Below are positions 55,274-62,473 of a stretch of 64,000 bases of DNA, one piece after another. Each line of letters starts with the position of its first letter. Within the stretch, counting starts at the first letter, position 1. This DNA comes from Flavobacterium branchiarum (GTDB lineage: Bacteria > Bacteroidota > Bacteroidia > Flavobacteriales > Flavobacteriaceae): NCBI RefSeq assembly GCF_030409845.1, contig NZ_JAUFQQ010000005.1, positions 930,001 through 994,000 of the forward strand, in the 5' to 3' direction. The notes beneath the pieces were generated by a model, which was given only the letters and a program-made list of their open reading frames with translations, was not told the DNA's origin and made no database searches. The position numbers and the translations under genes were made by a program.

Positions 55274-55987
55274 TTAAAATTTATCTTTAGGTTTTTTAAA
55301 ACTATTTTTATTTTTATCAATTATTTCATTTAGCTCTTTTTCAGTAATCGTTTTATATTCTTTTATTTTTGGAATAGTAGGCTCTTTATCTAGATTTAAA
55401 TCCAATTTTTTTATTCCAAAAACAACGTTTCTGACTTGCAATTCAAGAATTAATCCAGGTAAATTCCCATATCCACTAGGACCATAAGAAAGAGGTATTT
55501 TAGGACAATACCAAGCAATTACAGGAAACTGAAAAGTTCCTTTAGAATTGACAACTACCTTACTTGATGTTGCTTTATAACATATAAATCCCTCAATTTC
55601 TTTTGTTTCGTTGATCAATTCCCATTCATTAGATTCTTTTTTTAAAATATAATTACCAAATTCACCTCCTAAAACTGATAATGAACCCTCCTTATTTTGA
55701 TAGACTTCACCTCTGTATCCTGAAAATAACTTTGCATAAAAATACCCCTGATCATCAAGACCAATAGCATTAATAATACTAAAAACAGATATTTCTTGAT
55801 TAAAAATCAAAGCGAAATTTAAGTATTTAGCATTCTCAATTGCTTCTGCATAAGATGTTTTGAAACTGTTAGGTGCTTGAAGCTCTGCCGGCATTTCGAT
55901 ATTTATACCATATTCTATTCTACCATTTTGTATTTGAGCTACACTGATAAAACTAATAAACAGTGAAACAATATTTAATATTCTCAT
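55274..55987 (-). CDS. GLPGLI-family secreted protein
   Basis: About 237 residues from the ATG at 55987; an upstream TTG at 55996 is possible but less likely. A signal peptide (MRILNIVSLFISFISVAQ) is followed by a beta-rich body. The family motif NLPGLILEL lies near residue 190, with Cys residues at ICYK and WYCPK. Family members are common in Bacteroidetes; their function is unknown. It is downstream of the IS4 element and has its own start; a promoter was not recognised. Confidence 0.87.
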   Translation of the reverse strand: MRILNIVSLFISFISVAQIQNGRIEYGINIEMPAELQAPNSFKTSYAEAIENAKYLNFALIFNQEISVFSIINAIGLDDQGYFYAKLFSGYRGEVYQNKEGSLSVLGGEFGNYILKKESNEWELINETKEIEGFICYKATSSKVVVNSKGTFQFPVIAWYCPKIPLSYGPSGYGNLPGLILELQVRNVVFGIKKLDLNLDKEPTIPKIKEYKTITEKELNEIIDKNKNSFKKPKDKF

Positions 55988-56052
55988 TCTCAACAATTTA
56001 TTTTTAAAATGGCCCCTCGTTAAAGAAAGAACTCTTTTATTTTATCTATAAT

Positions 56053-56289
56053 TTATTTCCCTGCCATACATCTTCCCCATTCCGAAGCGCCATAGAAATA
56101 TACTTCCCATGGGTCTGAACCATGTTCTAATGCTAAATTTTCTGCAATTTCTTGTCGTAAATCACAGCTATCATAAACTAGTTGGGCAATGATTTTTACT
56201 TCCTTAATTTCTACATGATTCTTTGCATTGGTAACTGCGCTGAATCCTAGTGCAGCAATAGCAGTAAATAATAAATTTTTTATAAAAAT
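56053..56289 (-). pseudogene. Small secreted protein gene lacking a normal start codon
   Basis: An uninterrupted 78-codon frame. It reads a hydrophobic signal-like stretch (NLLFTAIAALGFSAVTNA) and then a compact acidic domain with two cysteines (IIAQLVYDSCDLRQEIAENLA, YGASEWGRCMAGK). The frame has no ATG, GTG or TTG before the domain; it opens at a TAA followed by ten As (56290-56299), so either an ATT/ATA start is used or a poly-A slip has destroyed the start. No known family; base composition is like its neighbours. Cause of the missing start could also be programmed slippage. Confidence 0.55.
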
Positions 56290-56553
56290 GTTTTTTTTTT
56301 AGTTAATCCAAATTTTAGTACAAACAAATATTGCAAATAAAATTCACATTTGTTATTCGTAAAAGAATATTATATATCCGTTTTTAATTAATCCGAAAAG
56401 ATTTATTTATATGTCAATAGGATTTAAGATAAAAAAACTTAGGGAGCAACGAAATGTTTCTCAATATTTATTAGCTAACGAATTGAATATATCACAAAGT
56501 GAATTATCAAAAATTGAAAGTAATCAGACAAAAAAAACTATTATTACGGCAGA

Positions 56554-56579
56554 CATAGATTCGAGTCTTGTTCTCGCAA
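56554..56579 (+). other. tRNA 3'-end-like fragment
   Basis: 26 nt containing TTCGAGT (T-loop) with a weak T-stem and an acceptor-like TCTCGCA. It matches the last 26 nt of the initiator tRNA (42288-42313) at about 21 positions. It lacks the rest of the tRNA. It may be the remains of an integration site. Confidence 0.5.
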
Positions 56580-56581
56580 AA

Positions 56582-56620
56582 AAAAGTCTGAAAGATCTAA
56601 ATCTTTCAGACTTTTTTTTG
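56582..56620. terminator. 15-bp perfect terminator hairpin inside the truncated XRE frame
   Basis: AAAAGTCTGAAAGAT-CTAA-ATCTTTCAGACTTTT followed by T-run. It directly follows the tRNA-like fragment, and resembles the arrangement of tRNA gene plus terminator. Confidence 0.88.
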
Positions 56621-56665
56621 ATTCAAAAATCTTTTTTACAGAAAAATAAGCTAAGCCTATTATTC

Positions 56666-57175
56666 TTACTTTGAAAACGAATCTTCTATGGTTTTAATTG
56701 TAATAAACATTTTCTTACTACTTGGTATCAATATAAAACCATAGTTTTCATAAAATGCAATAGCTGAATCATCTAATGGGTCTACTATTACTGCATAAAG
56801 TCCCATTTTTTCTGAAGCTTCTAAACATTTTTTTAGTGCATCAAACAATAATATTTCTCCAATTTTATTTCCTTGCTTGCTCTTGTCTACGGCAAGCCTA
56901 CCAAGTAAAGCCGTTGGTATAGCATAGGATTTTGGTATTTTTTTTGTCAACTCTTCCGGAAATTCTGCCCACGGTATCGAATTATTTGTCAAAGTGTAAA
57001 ACCCTATTACTTTTTTTTCATCTTCGTTTGCATCTGTTAAAACATAACAAACAGATAAATCTTTTCTGGCATCTTGTCCAGCTTGCTTTTGGAAATAATC
57101 ATCTAATAATATATTTCCACAATTAAAATGTTTCTTTTCGTGATCCTTTGCAAGGACATTAATCATTAAATTCAT
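56666..57175 (-). CDS. GNAT-family toxin (TacT-like)
   Basis: 169 residues from the ATG at 57175 (a TTG at 57187 is the first possible start). It has the GNAT fold of type II acetyltransferase toxins: CGNILLDDYFQKQAGQDARKD early, LLGRLAVDKSKQGNKIGEILL with the acetyl-CoA loop QGNKIG (about 105-112), and the late AFYENYGF tyrosine. TacT-type toxins acetylate charged tRNA and stop translation; a DUF1778 antitoxin is encoded directly upstream, overlapping by about 17-29 bp. A type II toxin-antitoxin pair. Confidence 0.9.
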   Translation of the reverse strand: MNLMINVLAKDHEKKHFNCGNILLDDYFQKQAGQDARKDLSVCYVLTDANEDEKKVIGFYTLTNNSIPWAEFPEELTKKIPKSYAIPTALLGRLAVDKSKQGNKIGEILLFDALKKCLEASEKMGLYAVIVDPLDDSAIAFYENYGFILIPSSKKMFITIKTIEDSFSK

Positions 57176-57452
57176 TAGTTGTGACAAATTTAGAATGGTT
57201 CATTTGAGCCCTTTTAAGTTTATCATTAGCACGTGGGGGATTTAAAATCGCATCCATAAATATTTTCTTGTCCTCGTAAGTCTGTAAAACAATCTCATTT
57301 TCTTTAATGATCTTGTTTGCTTCAGTATTTGCACAATAAACAATAAATTCCGTTAAGTTTTTAAACCCTCTCAATGCTGAAGCATACTTAATTAACTCCT
57401 TTTGTTCTTTGCTAATACGAACATCTATTCGGTCGTTAATAATTGTTGACAT
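57159..57452 (-). CDS. DUF1778 antitoxin (TacA-like)
   Basis: 97 residues. The N-terminal half is a ribbon-helix-helix domain (IIDRIDVRISKEQKELIKYASALRGFKNLTEFI-type; here RIDVRISKEQKELIKYASAL) as in DUF1778/TacA antitoxins. The acidic and basic C-terminal part wraps the toxin. Such antitoxins repress their own operon. A perfect palindrome overlapping a -7 element at 57742-57758 and an array of 18-bp repeats at 57481-57587 lie upstream. The gene overlaps the toxin. Confidence 0.92.
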   Translation of the reverse strand: MSTIINDRIDVRISKEQKELIKYASALRGFKNLTEFIVYCANTEANKIIKENEIVLQTYEDKKIFMDAILNPPRANDKLKRAQMNHSKFVTTNEFND

Positions 57453-57480
57453 AGTTTTTAGTGACTTTAGTGTTTTTCTA

Positions 57481-57587
57481 TTTTCAGTGTTTTTTCTATT
57501 TTCAGTGTTTTTTCTATTTTCAGTGTTTTTTCTATTTTCAGTATTTTTTCTATTTTCAGTGTTTTTTCTATTTTCAGTGTTTTTTTA
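57481..57587 (-). repeat. 18-bp tandem repeat array upstream of the antitoxin
   Basis: Six copies of TTTTCAGTGTTTTTTCTA (the fourth has A for G) from 57481, preceded by a degenerate half copy. Unit length is 18 bp, so open frames on the plus strand run through it, an artefact. It lies 29 bp before the antitoxin start, between that gene and its likely promoter. It could be phase-variable by slippage or bind a protein. Confidence 0.93.
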
Positions 57588-57741
57588 TATTGTTTTCGTT
57601 TTGTCTTTCGACGTGTCATTTCCCTTATAATTCAACGCAATCATTTATATTACGCATTTTTTGAGTTAATTATTTTGACATTTGTACTCGACTTGTTTCC
57701 GAATTCTCCATTAAAGAAGACTAGACTTCATATTAGCCCTG

Positions 57742-57758
57742 CAAATGTACGTACATTT
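57742..57758 (-). promoter_or_regulatory. Promoter and operator of the toxin-antitoxin operon
   Basis: AAATGTACGTACATTT (57743-57758) is a perfect 16-bp palindrome. It overlaps TACATTTG on the minus strand (57742-57749), a TAnnTTTG -7 element. A ribbon-helix-helix antitoxin binding here would block the promoter. Transcription from it would give a leader of about 280 nt that includes the 18-bp repeats. Confidence 0.62.
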
Positions 57759-57877
57759 AGCGTACAAAAAAATATTTATTGGAATTATTTAATTAATCAC
57801 ATTAAATCTAAGCCACTAATCAAATAATAACTCTCTATAAACCGTTTAAATATTTGAGAGCTTCCCATTACTAAAAC

Positions 57878-57907
57878 AAAGCTTCGGAGAAATCTAGAGC
57901 TTTTTTT
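57878..57907. terminator. Degenerate GCTTCAGA-type hairpin
   Basis: AAAGCTTCGGA-GAAA-TCTAGAGCTTT with T-run, two mismatches in the stem. CTTCCCATTACTAAAAC just upstream again resembles a tRNA 3' end plus spacer. The gap 57453-58091 otherwise holds the 18-bp array, the toxin-antitoxin operator and the next promoter. Confidence 0.65.
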
Positions 57908-58040
57908 GTTTACTTTTACTCGCGTCAAAATATATTTTTATAACAAAATATAGACCTAAAATAGTACCATCCTAAATAAGGCCGTTGGATAACTAATCAT
58001 AGTTATAAAAAACATAACCATCTCAGTTCTTCAGAAAGAG

Positions 58041-58048
58041 TACTTTTG
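58041..58048 (+). promoter_or_regulatory. -7 element of the beta-propeller gene
   Basis: TACTTTTG fits TAnnTTTG, 43 bp before the ATG at 58092. Confidence 0.55.
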
Positions 58049-58091
58049 TATCCCTAAAAAGCCCCCAAATTATCGAACAAAAACTTTTAAA

Positions 58092-59285
58092 ATGAAAAAA
58101 AAACTAATACCTACTTTATTTCTATTTACTGTTATAAATGTGTTTGGACAAATTACAACCGCTCCAAATTCTGACAATGAATCACCTTCTAATACAATAG
58201 TCACCAATAAGGTTATAAGTCCGCTTAAGAAAGTGCCATTAAACAAAGAATCAATTCTAATTTATGATTATGATGGTTCTATTTTTTCATATGATTTTGA
58301 CACCGAAGATAACAATTGGACTGCAAAAGCTACTGATGCTCATACTGAAATGTGCGCAAACAAAGTAACCATACAAGATGGAGTTGTTTACATTCCGTTT
58401 ATAAATGGTGAAATTATAGCAATAGACAACCTCAGCGGTGAGGCTTTTTGGAAATCAAGAATAGGTAACATTACAGATCAAATTGTTCTAAAGGATCAAA
58501 CTCCAATTATAAGCAACGGAAAACTGTATATAACTGCTCAAAATCAAGATCAAACCAGTAACCTATACGCGCTTAATATAAAAGACGGCAGTTTATCATG
58601 GACTTACAAACTTGATGCTCCAACTAATGACATTCCGGTGCTGTATTTTGACAACAAAATATTTACCCAAAGCGCTTTAACTACATATAGTTTTGACGCA
58701 AATACAGGAAAAGTGCTTAGCCAAAAAAGTTTTGAAAAACCTATGACTGGAAAACCCGTAACAGATAGTGAAAATATATTTGTTGCTAACGATAAAGACA
58801 TTCTTTTTGCCTTAAGCCCAAATAAACTGGATATTTTATGGCAATTTAAATTAGACGAAAGTCAAAAAAACATCAAGGAGCGTATATTTTACAAAGACGA
58901 GAATGTATATTTTGGCGCACAAGGTTCCAAAATTTCTTCTGTTTACGCTGTTAATTCAAAAACGGGAACGCAGCTATGGAAAACTGATTTTAAAGACGAT
59001 TCTGTCGAATACATCACAGAGCATGATGATGAGCTTTGGGGATATACTCGTAAAGGAAAACTTTTTAAATTGGACTTGACCAATGGTGAAATAATATCTC
59101 AGATAAAATTGACAACCATTCCTGTTTCAAACATTGAATTTCCTGAAGATGATAACTTGTTTTATTATTATTGTGATGCTGGTTTAATTCAATACGATTT
59201 AAAAGAAAAAGAAGAAAACGTATATTATATGCGAACTTCTCTTAAGGACGATATTTATAGCGCTTATATAAAATTAGTTCGATAA
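58092..59285 (+). CDS. PQQ-like beta-propeller secreted protein
   Basis: 397 residues. A signal peptide (about 1-19, VINVFGQ) is followed by repeated propeller blades with W-type turns: LSGEAFWKSRIGN, IKDGSLSWTYKLDA, NTGKVLSQKSFEK, NKLDILWQFKLDE, KTGTQLWKTDFKDD. These are seven or so PQQ-like repeats (about 60-395). No catalytic cofactor residues are visible. Secreted propellers of this type serve in binding or outer-membrane assembly; the role here is unknown. Confidence 0.85.
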   Translation: MKKKLIPTLFLFTVINVFGQITTAPNSDNESPSNTIVTNKVISPLKKVPLNKESILIYDYDGSIFSYDFDTEDNNWTAKATDAHTEMCANKVTIQDGVVYIPFINGEIIAIDNLSGEAFWKSRIGNITDQIVLKDQTPIISNGKLYITAQNQDQTSNLYALNIKDGSLSWTYKLDAPTNDIPVLYFDNKIFTQSALTTYSFDANTGKVLSQKSFEKPMTGKPVTDSENIFVANDKDILFALSPNKLDILWQFKLDESQKNIKERIFYKDENVYFGAQGSKISSVYAVNSKTGTQLWKTDFKDDSVEYITEHDDELWGYTRKGKLFKLDLTNGEIISQIKLTTIPVSNIEFPEDDNLFYYYCDAGLIQYDLKEKEENVYYMRTSLKDDIYSAYIKLVR

Positions 59286-59315
59286 CAAGAAAGGAAAATT
59301 TCCAAATACTAAAAC

Positions 59316-59345
59316 AAAGCTTTAGAGAAATCTGAAGCTTTTTAC
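59316..59345 (+). terminator. GCTTCAGA-family hairpin after the propeller gene
   Basis: AAAGCTTTAGA-GAAA-TCTGAAGCTTT with one T-G pair, followed by T-run. It starts 31 bp after the gene stop. Confidence 0.83.
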
Positions 59346-59581
59346 TTATATTTACTTTTCTGATTTTCTTTGCGTGCAAAGATTACAAATCAACTCTTTT
59401 AGTTTATTAAAGAAATTTGATTTAAAAATCATCCGTAAATCTCTTTAAATAACCGATGAAAAGTTATTAACAATTTAAGAGAGGAGGAAGAATCTTATTT
59501 GATACTTATTTGATAAATCAACGTATTTTTACACTAAACCCCTGTAAATACAAGCAATTCTTATTTGATGGTTATTTGATT

Positions 59582-61033
59582 ATGGAGCTAAAAAAGTTAA
59601 TAAACATAGTAAACGATTTGGTAAAACAACCTAACGAAAGTGAATGGGTTGAATTTAAATTAAATTATCATTCTGCTGAAGAAATAGGTGAACGCATATC
59701 AGCGTTAGCAAATGGAGCTTGTTTACACAATCAACCTTACGGTTATTTAATTTTTGGAGTGGAAGACAAAACACACAAAGTTATAGGGACAAGTTTCAAA
59801 ATAAAATCGCATAAAAAAGGTGGAGAAGATTTAGAAAGTTGGTTAATTAATAGACTTGCTCCTAAAATTGATTTTAGAATGTATGAATTTGAATATCAAG
59901 AGGGAATCCGTATCTCTATGATTATAATTCCAAGTGCAGACAATCGACCAGTTGATTTTTTTCATGTATCATATATCAGAATTGCTAGTTATACACGAAA
60001 ATTAAGTGAATTCCCCGAAAAAGAAGGGAAAATTTGGAGGAAAGCTCCAGACAAACCATTAGAAAATCTCATAGCTAAAGCAAATGTAACTTCTTCTGAA
60101 ATAATTAGCTTACTTAATTCTCAAACTTACTTCGAATTATTAAAATTGCCCTATCCAAATACACAAGATGGCGTAATTGAAAAATTTATTTTAGAAAAGC
60201 TGATAAAAAAGAATAAAGATCACTACGACATTACCAAATTAGGGGCTATACTACTAGCTAAAAACTTAGAAGATTTTGATGAAATAGGCAGGAAAGCAGT
60301 TCGAGTGATTGTATATAAAGGAAAAAACAAAGTCGAAACTATAAGAGAACAGATAGGAAGAAGAGGATATGCTGTAGGTTTTGATGGATTAATTGACTGG
60401 ATAAATGGACAATTGCCTGCAAATGAAGAAATAGGAAAAGCTTTCAGAAAAGAAACCAAAATGTATCCGGAAATTGCAATAAGAGAACTGGTCGCAAACG
60501 CTCTTATTCATCAGGATTTTAATGAAAAAGGGTTTCCTATGATAGAAATATTTTCCGATAGAATTGAAATTTCAAATCCTGGTCTACCACTTATCACTCC
60601 CCAACGTTTTATCGATGAATATATATCTCGAAATGAAAAATTAGCAGATATATTAAGAAGATTTGGAATATGCGAAGAAAAAGGAAGCGGTATTGATAAA
60701 GTAATTTTTTACAATGAAATGTATCAATTACCAGCCGTTGACTTTATTGTTTCAGAAAAAAGAACTAGAATTACAATGTTCAGCTACAAGGAACTTAACC
60801 ATTTAGATAAAAAAGATAAAGTAAGAGCTTGCTACCAACATGCATGTTTACGCTACGTTTCAAATGACATAATGACTAACCAAAGTTTAAGGGAGCGTTT
60901 CCAAATTGAAGAGCAAAATTCTGCTATAGCATCAAGAATTATAAAAGAAACTATAAATGAAGATTTAATAAAAGATGACGACCCTTCGAGTAACTCTAGA
61001 AAATATAAAAAATATATTCCCTTTTGGGCATAA
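59582..61033 (+). CDS. AlbA_2/Schlafen-type ATP-binding protein with HATPase and winged-helix region
   Basis: 483 residues from the ATG at 59582; the earlier ATG at 59510 adds 24 residues that read through a repetitive leader. N-terminal AlbA_2/divergent AAA-4 (Schlafen-like) domain (about 10-150: ESEWVEFKLNYHSAEEIGERISALANGACL, GYLIFGVEDKTHKVIGTSF). Then comes an ATP-binding HATPase_c_4-type region (about 280-380: EIAIRELVANALIHQDF, SNPGLPLITP) and a winged-helix end. Members are putative transcriptional or defence regulators; the function is not settled. It stands alone with no partner. Confidence 0.88.
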   Translation: MELKKLINIVNDLVKQPNESEWVEFKLNYHSAEEIGERISALANGACLHNQPYGYLIFGVEDKTHKVIGTSFKIKSHKKGGEDLESWLINRLAPKIDFRMYEFEYQEGIRISMIIIPSADNRPVDFFHVSYIRIASYTRKLSEFPEKEGKIWRKAPDKPLENLIAKANVTSSEIISLLNSQTYFELLKLPYPNTQDGVIEKFILEKLIKKNKDHYDITKLGAILLAKNLEDFDEIGRKAVRVIVYKGKNKVETIREQIGRRGYAVGFDGLIDWINGQLPANEEIGKAFRKETKMYPEIAIRELVANALIHQDFNEKGFPMIEIFSDRIEISNPGLPLITPQRFIDEYISRNEKLADILRRFGICEEKGSGIDKVIFYNEMYQLPAVDFIVSEKRTRITMFSYKELNHLDKKDKVRACYQHACLRYVSNDIMTNQSLRERFQIEEQNSAIASRIIKETINEDLIKDDDPSSNSRKYKKYIPFWA

Positions 61034-61098
61034 AATTATATATTGCTACTCTTAAAACGTTGGTATATATATAGAAACTAAAAATATTTTAGTCGTTA

Positions 61099-61119
61099 AC
61101 GCGGATTAACAATCCGCGT
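61099..61119. repeat. 9-bp perfect hairpin in an intergenic relic region
   Basis: ACGCGGATT-AAC-AATCCGCGT. It lies in a 237-bp stretch (61034-61270) with two further blocks of GC-rich, non-coding sequence. Such CGCGGATT motifs recur in Flavobacterium intergenic regions. There is no T-run, so it is not a clear terminator. Confidence 0.55.
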
Positions 61120-61270
61120 CCACAGCATAAACCTTTCGGTCATTCTTAATCCAATTTTTACGCGTATAGATTTCAAATCTGCCAATTCTGTTACGGAGTT
61201 ACTTAATGCGTTTTCTCCTTCGTCGAAAGGACTAGCTCCGAGTTAGTAATAAACTAGCTTTAAATCAGCG

Positions 61271-61579
61271 TTATTTTAGATTCATTTGATACAACATATC
61301 TAGCAAATCCATTTCGTCGTTAGGGAGAAGATCCAAAGCAATTTCGAGTAAAATTATTAGATCAATTGCCTTTTCAGTAGGATCATCCTGCTTAAGTAAA
61401 CCAATGCTTGATTTTAGCAACGAAGAAATCATTAGAGATAATTCGCAATAAGAAGACGCTTTTATTGGCGTACTAAGCGAATTATCATTTTCGGAATCTG
61501 GTTTTAGTTTTGAAAAATAATTCATTTGACTCATTAATTCCAATACAGTTGCGACTTGTTCTTTTTGTTGTACTTCCAT
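61271..61579 (-). CDS. Hypothetical leucine-rich helical protein
   Basis: 102 residues, acidic, no signal peptide. Two leucine-rich helices: SLMISSLLKSSIGLLKQ (about 50-65) and AIDLIILLEIALDLLPNDEMDLLDMLYQM (about 70-100). A minus-strand -7 element TATATTTG is at 61643-61650. It lies divergent to a small XRE gene at 61738, a layout used by regulator-effector and toxin-antitoxin pairs, but no toxin or antitoxin family is recognised. Confidence 0.6.
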   Translation of the reverse strand: MEVQQKEQVATVLELMSQMNYFSKLKPDSENDNSLSTPIKASSYCELSLMISSLLKSSIGLLKQDDPTEKAIDLIILLEIALDLLPNDEMDLLDMLYQMNLK

Positions 61580-61642
61580 GATTTTAATTTATTAATAGTT
61601 TTATATTTTTTTTGAGCTCATTCATATTTCAGAATTATCATA

Positions 61643-61650
61643 CAAATATA
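61643..61650 (-). promoter_or_regulatory. -7 element for the 102-residue protein gene
   Basis: On the minus strand TATATTTG, 64 bp before the start at 61579. AACGGTTATATA and TATATACGTT (about 61658-61685) form an inverted repeat upstream that could be an operator for the divergent XRE protein. Confidence 0.5.
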
Positions 61651-61737
61651 ACAAAAAACGGTTATATATGACTTGATATATACGTTCCTGTTTTTTTAGC
61701 TACTTAATCATAATTTTCAAATCATTAATATTAAGTG

Positions 61738-61965
61738 ATGAGAAAAACTGAAGTCCCTCAATCTGTTAAGGTTATCGGAAATAACATAAAAGAAATTATT
61801 AAAGAAAAAAAACTTAAAGTACGTAATGTGGCTCACGATGCAGATTTAGATATTGAAGCATTAAGAAGATATATGTTAGGTAAACAGATTATGGGTATTG
61901 ATAAACTTATACGCATCGGTAAGGCTTTAAATGTTGAATTTTCAGAATTGTTTCGAAAAATATGA
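61738..61965 (+). CDS. Small XRE-type helix-turn-helix protein
   Basis: 75 residues from the ATG at 61738 (a GTG immediately before is less likely). The whole protein is a Cro/C1-type HTH: VKVIGNNIKEIIKEKKLKVRNVAHDADLDIEALRRYMLGKQIMGIDKLIRIGKALNVEFSELF. It has no C-terminal domain. It is divergent to 61271-61579, with an inverted repeat between the two. It probably represses itself and the neighbour. Confidence 0.88.
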   Translation: MRKTEVPQSVKVIGNNIKEIIKEKKLKVRNVAHDADLDIEALRRYMLGKQIMGIDKLIRIGKALNVEFSELFRKI

Positions 61966-61990
61966 TTTAATTGAAACTGTCATACAACAA

Positions 61991-62020
61991 AAAAAGCCTC
62001 AGATTTCTCTGAAGCTTTTT
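61991..62020. terminator. GCTTCAGA-family hairpin between convergent genes
   Basis: AAAAAGCCTCAGA-TTTC-TCTGAAGCTTTTT, one C-A mismatch. It lies 26 bp past the XRE stop and 23 bp before the stop of the leftward HIU-hydrolase gene, so it can serve both. Confidence 0.85.
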
Positions 62021-62042
62021 CATAATTAACTTTTCTAATGGT

Positions 62043-62450
62043 TTAGTTTCCTCTATAGGTTGAATATCCGAATGCCGAAAGCGTTATCGGAACGTGATAA
62101 TGTTTCTGGTCATTAATTTGAAATACAACTTCGATAAACGGATAAAAACTCTCTACATTACTCTTTTTAAAATAATCACTTGTAAAAAAAGTCAGTTTAT
62201 AAATTCCTTTATTAGACTTTTTAGCGTTTAAAAAATCTGTTATTCTTCCGTTCACATCCGTTTTTTTCTCCTCAACAAAAGACCATGTTTTCGTTTTTTC
62301 ATTGTATTGTTCTAACTTGATAGAAACATCACTTACGGGCATTCCTTTTGAAACATCAAGAATGTGAGTCGAAAGTTGAAAACTGTTTTCTTGGGCAAAC
62401 GCCAATGTTGAGAACATCATCAAGGTAAGAACTGCTAGTATTTTTTTCAT
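62043..62450 (-). CDS. uraH: Secreted 5-hydroxyisourate hydrolase-like protein
   Basis: 135 residues. A signal peptide (MKKILAVLTLMMFSTLAFA) is unusual for this family, which is normally cytoplasmic. Then comes the transthyretin/HIUase fold with all key motifs: STHILD (catalytic His), DVNGRITDFL (Arg), HYHVPITLSAFGYSTYRGN (His and the terminal YRGx). HIUase hydrolyses 5-hydroxyisourate in purine breakdown. It starts 23 bp after the GlcG/HbpS-type gene, so they are one operon. No urate oxidase or OHCU decarboxylase is nearby, so a periplasmic role is inferred. Confidence 0.88.
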   Translation of the reverse strand: MKKILAVLTLMMFSTLAFAQENSFQLSTHILDVSKGMPVSDVSIKLEQYNEKTKTWSFVEEKKTDVNGRITDFLNAKKSNKGIYKLTFFTSDYFKKSNVESFYPFIEVVFQINDQKHYHVPITLSAFGYSTYRGN

Positions 62451-62473
62451 TTTGTATGTTTTTAAGATTATAT

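Larger units (their letters stand above)
56411..56674 (+). pseudogene. Truncated XRE-type regulator
   Basis: Residues 1-42 are a good XRE HTH (MSIGFKIKKLREQRNVSQYL, NISQSELSKIESNQ), but after about residue 46 the frame runs through a tRNA-like sequence (56554-56579) and a transcription terminator (56582-56615). The last 40 residues are therefore meaningless. The original protein probably continued as a normal 100-residue regulator and lost its 3' half when the tRNA-like/terminator segment arrived. Confidence 0.75.

Noticed and set aside
56411..56674. Full-length 87-residue regulator
   Set aside because: Its second half is read through a terminator hairpin and a tRNA-like fragment; only the HTH is credible.
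57481..57587. CRISPR-like array
   Set aside because: Repeats are contiguous 18-mers without spacers, so it is a simple tandem repeat. No cas gene is in the window.
57409..57664. Two plus-strand ORFs, phenylalanine/serine-rich, across the antitoxin upstream region
   Set aside because: They exist only because the 18-bp repeat unit is a multiple of three; the peptides are pure VFFLFS-type repeats.
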